This document shows positions 30,239 to 39,164 of a stretch of DNA of 39,401 bases, piece by piece. The position numbers and the translations under genes are program-made. Location: NCBI GenBank assembly GCA_003151155.1, contig PLWX01000249.1, positions 1 to 39,401 on the forward strand. Reading direction: 5' to 3'. This DNA is from Acidobacteriaceae bacterium. GTDB taxonomy: Bacteria > Acidobacteriota > Terriglobia > Terriglobales > Acidobacteriaceae. The notes under the pieces are model-generated. The model had not been told where the DNA came from. It made no database searches and was given only the letters and a program-made list of their open reading frames with translations. Numbering within the stretch: position 1 is the stretch's first letter; every line of letters starts with the position of its first letter.

Positions 30239-32263
30239 CTACAGCACGTTTGCGTTTTTCAGTTCGATCAGCTTGTCGAGATCAAGATCTTTAAACCCAT
30301 GGCTGCGCGCCTTCTCGATGAACTCTGGGGTGATTCCCATCACCTTCGCGCCCACGATTTCATCGGCGTCCAGGTTCGTAATCCCCGCCGATTTCAAGGC
30401 TGAAATATAGGCAGGGGTAACTCCCTGGATCTTCATCCCGATCAAAGCATCGGTATCGAAATTGATTCCGGTCGCGCGCATGTCACGGACGTATTCCGCC
30501 GTCACGCCTTGCACCTTCAGGCCCATCAGTTCGTCCGCATCGGCTTTCACGCCGAGCTTCGTGAACTCCGCCGCGTACTCCGGCGTCACCCCCTGCACCT
30601 TGAAGCCAATCATCGTATCGGCATCAATCCCTGGATATGCTGCGCGCATTTGCTTCGCATATTCCGGAGTGATCCCCTGGACTTTCATGCCCACGAGGTC
30701 GTCGGCATCGATCTTCAAACCGGTTTGTTTCATCTCGCGCACATATTCCGGCGTGATGCCCTGCACCTTCATCGCGACCAACTCATCCACATCCATGTCG
30801 CCCATGCCCGCCGACTTCATGCCGTCGATATACGACTGCGCCGGCTCGCCCTGCGGGTTCGCCGTTCCGTTTGCCTGCCCCATCATCTGGTGCAGCCGCA
30901 TCGCGGGAATCGCGAAGTTCATCGGAGCCAGGTTCAGATGCAAGGAGGGCTGCGAAAAGTGCATCGCCGGAAGCTGTACGTGAACCGCGGCGACGGCCAC
31001 ACTTGTCGAAGGCATGTGCACATGCACCGCAGGCAGAGCCACGTTTACCGCGGGCACAGCCACACGTACCGCCTGCGTGTCGACCGCGACCGCAGGAGCG
31101 ACTACGTTCACCTCCGGCGTCCGCACTGCGACGGGCGGCGTGGCTATGTTCACATCTGGCGCTTCAACCTGGGCCGGTTGGTTCGGAGCGACAGGCACTG
31201 TTGGCGCGGCGGCCGTTCTCGGCTGTACTGCGGGTGTCGGCTTGTCTGCCTGCACCTTCGCACCACTCACCAGCGAACTCGCCGCCAGCACGATGCCGGC
31301 GATTCCCATCACGCCCAGCAGCGACGCTCCGCTGCGCACCCCTTCTCGTTCTTCCGACATACCTAGCAATCTCCTCACTCGTGCCTTCAAAGGACTTCCA
31401 TTGGCCGCCATCGCAAACTGCGGCGTAATGCGCGCCCGCTCCAGATGTGTCAGCGCGCGCACATATTCCAATCGGTTTCCGCATACCGCGATCGCCGTAT
31501 CGTCACAGCAGTTCTCGCGCTCCACGCGAATCCGCTTGTTCACCCACCAGATCGCCGGGTGATAGAACAACACCGTTTCCGCGAACACCTGGAACAAGTT
31601 CACGAAATAGTCCAGCCGCTGGATATGCGCCAGTTCATGCGCCACGACGGCTTCGATCTGCGAATCCGATAGGCCGGTTAACGCCGAGATCGGTAGCAAT
31701 ACGATGGGACGAATCCCGCCGATCACCGCCGGAACCTGCAAGGCCGCCGACCGGCAGAACCACACCGCCTGCCGGATGCCCATCCGTTCCTGCACCGCCA
31801 TGCAAAGCTGCAACCACTCGCCTGTCACGGGCACGGTTGCAATCCTTCGCAACCGTTGCACGAGCATGAATCCACCCGCGCTGCGCAGGCTGAACAGCAC
31901 CACCCCGGCCATCCAGAGACGTACCAGCCACAACATCGTTTCCGGCTGGGTATTCTGCGTCTCCGGCGCAACGGAAACATGGTGCTTCACCGGCCCGAGC
32001 GTCGCCGACTTCAACGGCCGGGTAGACTCTTCCATGTTAGCGTTCGTCTGCGGCGTAGGATCCTGCATCGCGAAGAACGTCACGAAGGGAAGCGCCAGCA
32101 TCAGCAACAGCGCGCCAACCGACAGTGCATATCGCACGGATGCGCTTCGGCAAACTGCCATCACCACGGCAAGCAGAGCGGCAATCGCGGCGCCCTGCCA
32201 CACGAAATGCAGCAACGCCCAACCCATCATGCGGACGAACTCGGGTGAAAGGTGACTGCTCAT
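30239..32263 (-). CDS. M56 (BlaR1-like) membrane metalloprotease with GITPEY repeats
   Basis: This 674-residue protein has N-terminal transmembrane helices at about 12-38, 45-65 and 112-130. The cytoplasmic zinc-protease motif HELAH is at 209-213, with ERENCCDD near 250 as third ligand. A fourth helix spans about 313-333. In BlaR1/MecR1 this unit cleaves BlaI when the outer domain binds beta-lactam. Here the outer region has no transpeptidase-like sensor. It has a Val/Ala/Pro tract (about 370-455; VAVPAVNVALPAVHV) and then six or seven 28-residue repeats with the core GMKVQGITPEYVREM. The signal is therefore unknown. The start overlaps the BlaI stop (ATGA at 32263-32260), so the genes are coupled. 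Confidence 0.93.
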   Translation of the reverse strand: MSSHLSPEFVRMMGWALLHFVWQGAAIAALLAVVMAVCRSASVRYALSVGALLLMLALPFVTFFAMQDPTPQTNANMEESTRPLKSATLGPVKHHVSVAPETQNTQPETMLWLVRLWMAGVVLFSLRSAGGFMLVQRLRRIATVPVTGEWLQLCMAVQERMGIRQAVWFCRSAALQVPAVIGGIRPIVLLPISALTGLSDSQIEAVVAHELAHIQRLDYFVNLFQVFAETVLFYHPAIWWVNKRIRVERENCCDDTAIAVCGNRLEYVRALTHLERARITPQFAMAANGSPLKARVRRLLGMSEEREGVRSGASLLGVMGIAGIVLAASSLVSGAKVQADKPTPAVQPRTAAAPTVPVAPNQPAQVEAPDVNIATPPVAVRTPEVNVVAPAVAVDTQAVRVAVPAVNVALPAVHVHMPSTSVAVAAVHVQLPAMHFSQPSLHLNLAPMNFAIPAMRLHQMMGQANGTANPQGEPAQSYIDGMKSAGMGDMDVDELVAMKVQGITPEYVREMKQTGLKIDADDLVGMKVQGITPEYAKQMRAAYPGIDADTMIGFKVQGVTPEYAAEFTKLGVKADADELMGLKVQGVTAEYVRDMRATGINFDTDALIGMKIQGVTPAYISALKSAGITNLDADEIVGAKVMGITPEFIEKARSHGFKDLDLDKLIELKNANVL

Positions 32264-32658
32264 GACAACTTCCTTTCGTACTCGTCCAGCATGCGCCGGA
32301 TCTCTTCAATCTCTTCGTGCGAGGCCTTCTGCCCTGAAAGTGCGTGCAATACCAGTTCGCTCGCCGATCCGCCGAAGACTTTCTCGAGCATCTCGCCGGC
32401 CATCTGTCGCTTGGTGCGCTCCGCCGGAGCCCCAGCCACGTATACGTGCGCACGGTCCCGCTCGTTCCGCGTCACTGTCCCTTTGACGGTCATGATCTGC
32501 AGCAGTTTCAGGACGGTCGTGTACCCCACCTGCTTGTTCTCGCTCGCTGCGTTCAGCGTCTCGTGGACTTCTTTCACTGTGCTCGGCCCGCGCTTCCAGA
32601 GCACACGAAGAATTTCTAATTCCGAATCGGTGGGCGTTTTCGGGGTCTCACGTCTCAT
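32260..32658 (-). CDS. BlaI/MecI/CopY-family repressor
   Basis: This 132-residue protein has the winged-helix domain of the Penicillinase_R family: TPTDSELEILRVLWKRGPSTVKEVHETL, then GYTTVLKLLQIM and VTRNERDRAHVYVA. The C-terminal dimerisation region has MLEKVFGGSASELVLHAL, near the place where BlaI/MecI are cut by their protease partners. It represses as a dimer and is inactivated by proteolysis, here presumably by the overlapping M56 protein. Two TACGAA-N4-TTCGTA operators cover its promoter. No SD precedes the ATG. No beta-lactamase gene is in the operon. Confidence 0.94.
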   Translation of the reverse strand: MRRETPKTPTDSELEILRVLWKRGPSTVKEVHETLNAASENKQVGYTTVLKLLQIMTVKGTVTRNERDRAHVYVAGAPAERTKRQMAGEMLEKVFGGSASELVLHALSGQKASHEEIEEIRRMLDEYERKLS

Positions 32659-32667
32659 GGTTTCGAG

Positions 32668-32711
32668 ACATTACTACGAAGGGGTTCGTACTGTCAACGA
32701 AATGTTTCGTA
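32668..32711 (-). promoter_or_regulatory. BlaI-type promoter with two phased operators
   Basis: On the minus strand TTGACA (32697-32692), an 18-bp spacer and TAATGT (32673-32668) place the start about 3 nt before the blaI ATG. One perfect dyad TACGAA-N4-TTCGTA (32675-32690) lies in the spacer. A second, AACGAA-N4-TTCGTA (32696-32711), overlaps -35. Their centres are 21 bp apart (two helical turns), which fits cooperative binding of two BlaI dimers and autorepression. Confidence 0.75.
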
Positions 32712-32824
32712 CTTCCTCCGCAAGAAACATAGCGACGAAATCGCAAAAAAGGCAGTTTTTGCCCTGTTTTGCGTCAAAATTCGCGTGTTTTTGCTGGTCA
32801 AAAACCAAGTGAAAAAATGTCTGT

Positions 32825-33538
32825 TTACAGCGCTCCGTATACCGGAATCGCTGCGCCATGGATGACCTTGGCCTCGTCACTCAATAAAAACAGAATCACT
32901 TTTGCGATGTCTTCCGGCTTCGGCCACTTGTCGAAAGCCGCGCCCGGCATGGCTTTCCGGTTGGCTTCGGTGTCGATGATGCTCGGCAAAATCGAATTCA
33001 CCCGCACCCCGCTGCCGCGCAAATCCTCCGCCAGGGAGTCCATCATCGCCAGCGCAGCTGCCTTCGAACTCGCATACGCCGACGCGCCCGCCGCATGATC
33101 GAAAGCTGCCTTAGCCGCGATGTTCACGATCGCGCCGCGCTTCTGCTTGAGCATCGTCGGCACAACCGCGCGCGCCATAACAAATCCCGCGCGCACATTC
33201 AACGCCAGCATTTTGTCGAACGTCTTATCATCCACTTCCCATAACTTGATGCCACCCGCGTACCCGCCGACGGTATTCACCAGCGCGTCCAAGTGCCCAT
33301 GTTTACTGGTGATTTCCTCGACGAGTTTGCGCGCCGCCGCTTCGTCAGTTACATCGATGTGCTCGCCTTGGAGCGCATCCGACTTCGAGCCGGCCGCCTC
33401 GCGGAGTGCCGCAAACTCTTCCGAGATGATGTAAGTCACCGTGACCTTTGCGCCCTCAGCCAGCAGTGCCAGGCTCACCGCTTTTCCCAAGCCACCCGTT
33501 CCACCCGTTACCAGTGCCACTTGATTTGCAAATCGCAT
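32825..33538 (-). CDS. Short-chain dehydrogenase/reductase (SDR)
   Basis: This protein of about 237 residues is a classical SDR: the cofactor loop TGGTGGLGKAVSLAL, the NTVGGYAGG (NNAG-equivalent) block, the catalytic Tyr-Lys motif YASSK and the C-terminal loop VNSILPSIIDTEANR. A Ser before the Tyr is less obvious (the region reads AAKAAFDHAAGASAYASSK), so the usual catalytic Ser may be replaced. The substrate is unknown. GGGAGAGG ends a few nt before ATG 33538, which supports this start over upstream codons. It follows nei by 16 nt and is probably the last gene of the lhr-nei operon. The 32,712-32,824 gap is AT-rich with only weak hairpins. Confidence 0.92.
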   Translation of the reverse strand: MRFANQVALVTGGTGGLGKAVSLALLAEGAKVTVTYIISEEFAALREAAGSKSDALQGEHIDVTDEAAARKLVEEITSKHGHLDALVNTVGGYAGGIKLWEVDDKTFDKMLALNVRAGFVMARAVVPTMLKQKRGAIVNIAAKAAFDHAAGASAYASSKAAALAMMDSLAEDLRGSGVRVNSILPSIIDTEANRKAMPGAAFDKWPKPEDIAKVILFLLSDEAKVIHGAAIPVYGAL

Positions 33539-33554
33539 CGTCCTCTCCCTCGCG

Positions 33555-34382
33555 CTATTTCTGGCAATGCGGACAATAGTACGTCTTGCGCGCATTCACC
33601 CCTTGCCGTTTTACCTCGATCGCTGTCCCGCACTGTCGGCACGCCTCGCCTGCGCGTCCGTACACCCACAATCGCGCATACGGATCCGATCGTCCCGTCG
33701 TCCGCCGAAATCCGGTATAGGTCACGATCTTGTCGCCGGAGGTCTCCGTGATATTGGCGCTCATGTATTTCTGCGCCGTCTCCACCACGCGGCGCAGTTC
33801 CTCCTCATTCAGAGATGCGACCGCACGAAACGGACTCAACCGGCAAGCGAAACAAATCTCCGACTTGAAAACATTCCCCGGTCCCGCCAGCACCGACTGG
33901 TTTAATACCGCTTCCGCCAGTTCCAACTCCGGCCGCGACCGCAAACTCTCCATCGCCTTCCCGGCGTCAAATCTCTCGGCGAGGATGTCCGGCCCCAATC
34001 GGTTCAATCCCTGTCTGCGGCGCAGCGATTCCTCGGTATGGAACTCGGCGACGGGCACACGAAACGCCACCGCGATCATGTCCGCCGTCTCGATCACGAT
34101 GCGCATATCGCGACGCGATGTCTTCCACGCCTCCCCTGGACGATAGATATGCCAGCTCCCGCTCATCAGCATGTGCGTCAGCAAAATCAGCCCGCCCGAC
34201 AGGTGCATCAGCATCCACTTACCATGCGCCTCAACCTTCTCCACCGTGCGGCCCGCAATGGGGGTGTCTTCATCCACACGCCCGAGCTTCGGCAACATGG
34301 TTTCAAAGCGCGTTATGACTTTGCGGCCGATGGCGCGATCCAGCGTGCGCGCGGCGCGATAGATGGTATCTCCTTCGGGCAT
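33555..34382 (-). CDS. nei: Fpg/Nei-family DNA glycosylase-lyase (endonuclease VIII-like)
   Basis: This 275-residue base-excision-repair enzyme begins with the required MPEGDTIYRAARTLD (catalytic Pro2 and Glu3 after Met removal). It has a Lys in HGKWMLMHLSGG, the helix-two-turns-helix block LNQSVLAGPGNVFKSEICF, and a C-terminal zinc finger CRQCGTAIEVKRQGVNARKTYYCPHC. PEGDTI with Thr is typical of Nei rather than Fpg (PELPEV), so oxidised pyrimidines are the likely substrates. The start directly abuts the lhr stop codon (34383), so the pair is co-translated. Lhr next to a Nei homologue also occurs in mycobacteria (Rv3296-Rv3297, from memory). Confidence 0.95.
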   Translation of the reverse strand: MPEGDTIYRAARTLDRAIGRKVITRFETMLPKLGRVDEDTPIAGRTVEKVEAHGKWMLMHLSGGLILLTHMLMSGSWHIYRPGEAWKTSRRDMRIVIETADMIAVAFRVPVAEFHTEESLRRRQGLNRLGPDILAERFDAGKAMESLRSRPELELAEAVLNQSVLAGPGNVFKSEICFACRLSPFRAVASLNEEELRRVVETAQKYMSANITETSGDKIVTYTGFRRTTGRSDPYARLWVYGRAGEACRQCGTAIEVKRQGVNARKTYYCPHCQK

Positions 34383-37300
34383 CTATGCCGGCCGCCGGTT
34401 TGGGCCTGCCTCCAACTCGATTTCGTCGGCGGGCTCTTCGTCCGGTTCTTCTTCTTCTTCCACCACGCTTCGCGAAGTTAGCGGACCACCCACGCGTCGC
34501 ATCTGGTAGCCCTGCGAGGTTGCAACGAATCCCGCTTCCTGTAAGAACCGCGCCAGGAAGTGCTCTTTCGCGATTGTCCCATTGATCTCACCAACCAGCA
34601 GTCCCGATTTGTATTTCTGCCGTGCGATCGCAATCTCCGCCAGCTTTGCCGCCAGCGCCCGAGCGGTGCTCGACTGCTCCGGCTCCGCGTCCGGCAGAAA
34701 CACGGTGAGTGCATCGCTGTTCCGCCGTAGATAGGCCGTCAGCCTGCCATCCACCAGCACCACGCTCGTCCCCACACTGCGTGACAGCATCGTCTTGGAC
34801 TCTTCGTTCTCCACAGTCGGCCGACGCAAGATCGACCCATACGGGTTTGCCGGATCCACTGTCGCCAAGTGCAAAGTCTCCGGGATCTCGGGGGCCTTGC
34901 GCAGCGTGCGCAACATGTCCACTGCGGAATTCATCGCGAATTGTGCGCCGCCCAATCCGCCTACGAACATTCCACGGCGGACAAATCCGCTATCTTCCAT
35001 CGTGCGCAACGTCGGATAGACAGCGCTGAACCCACCCGTGAGGTTCTCGGCTGCGACTGCTTCGCGAGTGACGATCCCATAGCGATTCAACAATTGCTGC
35101 GCTGTCGCCGCGCTCCACTCCGTAGTGCTCGATGGATTCACACGTCGCGTTTCCACCAGCGACCACCGCCCCTGTCCAGCGGGCGAACCGAGTCTGTTCC
35201 GCGCGCGCAGCAACGCTTCCGGCCGTCCGGTTTTCCGCTCCTCGTGCGATCGCTTGCCGTCTCCTCCGCCACTCACCAACGCTCGCAACGGCTGCAACGT
35301 GTCGTTCGTCACGAGTCCCGCCCACACCAACTCCCAGAGCGCGTCGAGCGTCTCGCCAAAGAATCCCGCGCCAGCCGCTTGCTGCAGGGCAGGGAAGAAC
35401 GAGGCTCCTTGGGTTCGCAAGAATTCGAGCAACTTCTGCGCTAACTCTGAAAGTTCAACCGGAGGCCGCAACTCCGCCGACGGCAACAACCGCGCAAAAT
35501 TCTGCGCCGTGTAGAGCGCGATACGTCCGTCCCGGCGTCCCAATCGCTCCACGCCCACCCACAGCACTTCGCCGGCAGCGATCAATGCATCGAGGTCTCC
35601 ACGCTGGTATTCCTTCACTCGCGCCGGCAGAATTTCGCGCTCCAGCACACTTGCCGGCAGCGCCACCCCCTGCAGCAATTCCACCGCATCGAGTAGCGCA
35701 TCCATCCCGCGACGTGGCGTTGCGACTCCCTGCCAGCGCGCGATCAACCGCGCATACACCGGCTCATCGACTGGCTCCACTTCTTTGCGCAGGCGCGCCA
35801 GCGTCTTGCGGCGCACAATGCGCAACACCTCCGGATCGCACCACTCACGACTGCTTCCTTGCGGATGGAATTCGCCCTCCAGCAACTTTCCCTGGGCATT
35901 GAGCGAAGTCAGCGCCTGTTCCACCGAAAGGTTTTCTACGCCAAACCGCGCTGCCGCTCGCGCCGTAGTGAAAGGTCCATGCGTGCGCGCATAACGGCGC
36001 AACAGCGACAGCAACGGGTCTTCCGTTTTGTTCAGCCAGATCTCCGGAAGCCCCGGCGGCAACGGTACGCCGAGCGCATCGCGATAACGCGCCGCGTCTT
36101 CCACCGCGATGTATCGCTTCTCCCCTGCTACGGTGGCTCTCACAATGCGCCGCTCGCGCTCCAGTTGCGCAATCAGCGCCGCCGGATCGACTTCTTCCGT
36201 TCGTTGCGCTATCTCCGCTGCGCTCAAATCGCCGATGCGACGCAACAGATCATGCAGGGCATCCGCGTTGCGAACCCCATACTCGGTTTCAAGCGCTTGC
36301 AACTGTGCTTCAACTTCATCCAGCACGCTCGCGTCGAGCAGCTCGCGGAAATCCGTGTCCCCCAACAACTCCTGTAGCTGCGCCTGGTCGATGGATAGGG
36401 CCTGCGCACGCCGTTCCGCCAGCGGCGCATCGCCCTCGTAAATGTAATTGGCGATATAGGAGAACAACAGCGACGAAGCAAACGGCGATGGCCGCTTCGA
36501 TTCCACGCTGATCACTTTCACTTGCCCGTTCTGAATATTGCGCAGCAAACTTGCGGCGGCGGGCAGGTCGAACACATCGCGCATACATTCGCGATACGTC
36601 TCCAATAAAAGAGGGAAGCTCGAGAACCGTGCGGCTTCGCTCAACAAATCCGCGGCTCGTTTGCGCTGTTGCCACAATGCTGTGCGTTGCCCCGGACGAC
36701 GTCGCGGCAACAACAGGGCCCGTCCAGCGGCCTCGCGAAATTTCGCCGCAAACAATGACGTTCCGCCCAGTTGATGTGTCACCAATGCGGTGAACTCCGC
36801 CACGCTCGGGAAGAGCATCTCGATGTCGAGCGGCTCATCGGAATCCGGCATGCGAATCACGAATCCGTCTTCCGACCACATGCTCTCCACTCCGCGTCCG
36901 TAATCCGCGCGCAATTTTGCGGTGATCGCGATACACCACGGCGCATGCACGCGACTGCCAAACGGGGTAAGCACACAAACGCGCCAATCGCCCAGTTCAT
37001 CGCGGCAACGCTCGACCACGATGTTCTTGTCGGAGGGAACCTGCTCGGTAGCTTCGCGCTGATCTTCGAGATAGCGCATCAGGTTTTCTGCGGCATTGGC
37101 GTCGAGCTTGTGGGTTTCAATCAACGTCGCAATGGCCGCGCCTCGCGGCATATCGAGCAGTCGCCGCACCATCGCGCCGATGCGTTCGCCAAACTCTGCC
37201 GGCCGCCCCGCAGTATCGCCATGCCAGAAAGGCATCTTGCCCGGCTCTCCCGGCGCAGGCGATACCAGCACGCGGTCATGCGTGATCTGCTCGATGCGCC

Positions 37301-39062
37301 ATGTCGAAGCGCCGAGGATAATCGTCTCTCCCGGCCGGCTCTCGAACACCATCTCCTCGTCGAGTTCGCCCAGACGCCCGCCCTTATCCGCGCCTGCGAG
37401 AAATACGCCGTAGAGGCCGCGGTCGGGGATGGTTCCACCATTCGCGATTGCAACACTCTTCGCGCCCTGCCGCGCGGTCAACGTATTCTCCAACCGATCC
37501 CATGTAATCCGTGGGCGTAAGTCCGCGAATTCATCCGAAGGGTAGCGCCCCGAGAGCATGTCGAGTACACCCTCGAATAGCGCGCGCGTCAGCGAAGCGA
37601 ACGGAGCACTGCCGCGCATGAAGGTAAACAGCGCATCCACATTCCACGTCTCCATCGCGACCGCAGCCACGATCTGCTGCGCCAGCACGTCGAGCGCGTT
37701 GCGCGGATAGCGAATTGCTTCCACTTCGCCATCCTGCATTGCCTGCGTCACCGCAGCACACGCCACCAGATCGGCACGAAATTTCGGAAAGATCAGCCCT
37801 TTGCTGACCGCTCCAACCTGGTGGCTGGCGCGTCCAATGCGCTGCATCCCGCTGGCCACCGAAGGCGGCGCTTCGATCTGCACCACCAGGTCGACCGCTC
37901 CCATGTCGATGCCCAATTCTAAGGACGAGGTCGCCACCAGCCCGCGCAACTGCCCTGACTTCAGCAGTTCTTCAATCTCTTTACGCTGCCCGACGGAAAC
38001 GCTTCCGTGATGTGCGCGCACCAGTGATTGTTCGGCAAGATCGTTGATCGCTCCCGAAATCCGTTCGGCGAGCCTTCGGCTGTTGACGAAGATCAACGTT
38101 GAGCGATGTTCGCGGACAAGTTTTAAGAGTGCCGGATGAATCGCACTCCAGATCGAGGCCCGCACCGGCCCCTGTGACGCGGGCCCGCTCGGTAGGGGCA
38201 CGATCTCGTCCAGTTGTGCCATGTCTTCTACGGGGACTTCGACGCGCAGGTCCAGCCGCTTCGGCTCGCTGGCGTCGACAATCGTGACCGGGCGATAGCG
38301 AATCGTCTCCGCTTCAACTTCGAGTTCTTGCATCAACTCGGGCGTATCCGGCGCTGGAGCCGGCGGCGCACTCGAGGTATCCACACCTCCGAGAAAGTGC
38401 GACACCTCTTCCAGCGGACGCTGTGTCGCCGAAAGTCCGATTCGTTGCACTCTGCGACCGCACAAATGTTCCAGCCGCTCCAGCGACAGACTGAGGTGCG
38501 TCCCTCGCTTCGTCGGCACCAGCGCATGGATCTCGTCGAGGATAATCGTCTCCACCGACTTGAGCGCTTCGCTGGCATTCGACGTAAGCAGCAGGTAGAG
38601 CGACTCGGGGGTCGTGATCAGAATGTCGGAAGGCTGGCGCTGAAACCGGGCGCGCTCGCTCGCCGGAGTGTCTCCGGTGCGAACAGAAATCGTCGGTTCA
38701 TGGAATGCCACTCCCAGTCGTCGTGCGGCATGAGCAATGCCCACCAACGGCGCGCGCAGGTTACGTTCTACATCCACCGCAAGCGCCTTGATCGGCGAGA
38801 CGTACAGGATTCGGCACCGCTTTGCTTTATCGGGAACCGGCTCGAACATCAGCCGGTTGATCGCCCACATAAATGCCGCGAGGGTCTTACCGGTGCCGGT
38901 TGGCGCCAGTACCAGCGTCGAATCGCCTTTCGCAATCGCCGGCCACCCGAGTCTCTGCGGCCGCGTCGGCCCGTCGAACACGGCTTGGAACCAATCGCGT
39001 GCCGGCGCATGAAACAACGCCAACACATCTTCGAGTTCGGCTTTCGGGCGGCGCGGCTGCAT
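34383..39062 (-). CDS. lhr: Lhr-family DEAD/DEAH-type ATP-dependent helicase
   Basis: This protein of about 1,559 residues has the full-length Lhr layout. Helicase motif I is APTGTGKTLAAFMWA (about residue 54). Further motifs are PIKALAVD (Ia), ILDEIHAL (II), GLSATQRPL (III), FVNSRRLAERI (IV), TSSLELGIDMG (V) and QRIGRASHQ (VI). The Lhr winged-helix and beta-barrel core follow. The roughly 700-residue C-terminal region contains WLNKTEDPLLSLLRRYARTHGPF and similar blocks; in other Lhr proteins it resembles AlkZ-type glycosylases. It translocates on single-stranded DNA in repair. ATG 39062 (MQPRRPKAELEDVLALF) suits the family better than the in-frame 39164 start. It heads the lhr-nei-SDR operon. 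Confidence 0.94.
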   Translation of the reverse strand: MQPRRPKAELEDVLALFHAPARDWFQAVFDGPTRPQRLGWPAIAKGDSTLVLAPTGTGKTLAAFMWAINRLMFEPVPDKAKRCRILYVSPIKALAVDVERNLRAPLVGIAHAARRLGVAFHEPTISVRTGDTPASERARFQRQPSDILITTPESLYLLLTSNASEALKSVETIILDEIHALVPTKRGTHLSLSLERLEHLCGRRVQRIGLSATQRPLEEVSHFLGGVDTSSAPPAPAPDTPELMQELEVEAETIRYRPVTIVDASEPKRLDLRVEVPVEDMAQLDEIVPLPSGPASQGPVRASIWSAIHPALLKLVREHRSTLIFVNSRRLAERISGAINDLAEQSLVRAHHGSVSVGQRKEIEELLKSGQLRGLVATSSLELGIDMGAVDLVVQIEAPPSVASGMQRIGRASHQVGAVSKGLIFPKFRADLVACAAVTQAMQDGEVEAIRYPRNALDVLAQQIVAAVAMETWNVDALFTFMRGSAPFASLTRALFEGVLDMLSGRYPSDEFADLRPRITWDRLENTLTARQGAKSVAIANGGTIPDRGLYGVFLAGADKGGRLGELDEEMVFESRPGETIILGASTWRIEQITHDRVLVSPAPGEPGKMPFWHGDTAGRPAEFGERIGAMVRRLLDMPRGAAIATLIETHKLDANAAENLMRYLEDQREATEQVPSDKNIVVERCRDELGDWRVCVLTPFGSRVHAPWCIAITAKLRADYGRGVESMWSEDGFVIRMPDSDEPLDIEMLFPSVAEFTALVTHQLGGTSLFAAKFREAAGRALLLPRRRPGQRTALWQQRKRAADLLSEAARFSSFPLLLETYRECMRDVFDLPAAASLLRNIQNGQVKVISVESKRPSPFASSLLFSYIANYIYEGDAPLAERRAQALSIDQAQLQELLGDTDFRELLDASVLDEVEAQLQALETEYGVRNADALHDLLRRIGDLSAAEIAQRTEEVDPAALIAQLERERRIVRATVAGEKRYIAVEDAARYRDALGVPLPPGLPEIWLNKTEDPLLSLLRRYARTHGPFTTARAAARFGVENLSVEQALTSLNAQGKLLEGEFHPQGSSREWCDPEVLRIVRRKTLARLRKEVEPVDEPVYARLIARWQGVATPRRGMDALLDAVELLQGVALPASVLEREILPARVKEYQRGDLDALIAAGEVLWVGVERLGRRDGRIALYTAQNFARLLPSAELRPPVELSELAQKLLEFLRTQGASFFPALQQAAGAGFFGETLDALWELVWAGLVTNDTLQPLRALVSGGGDGKRSHEERKTGRPEALLRARNRLGSPAGQGRWSLVETRRVNPSSTTEWSAATAQQLLNRYGIVTREAVAAENLTGGFSAVYPTLRTMEDSGFVRRGMFVGGLGGAQFAMNSAVDMLRTLRKAPEIPETLHLATVDPANPYGSILRRPTVENEESKTMLSRSVGTSVVLVDGRLTAYLRRNSDALTVFLPDAEPEQSSTARALAAKLAEIAIARQKYKSGLLVGEINGTIAKEHFLARFLQEAGFVATSQGYQMRRVGGPLTSRSVVEEEEEPDEEPADEIELEAGPNRRPA

Positions 39063-39164
39063 GCGTCTTCTAGGATGCTGCTTAGCCCTGCGATGGTGCA
39101 ACGCGTTTTTGGGGGAGAAAAATTGCTTAACAAATGACGATAGCGGCCAAGGCCACCGCGTCAT

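Noticed and set aside
29275-32711. Beta-lactam resistance operon interpretation
   Set aside because: BlaI and M56 are present, but there is no beta-lactamase gene and no penicillin-binding sensor domain in the M56 protein, so resistance cannot be claimed.
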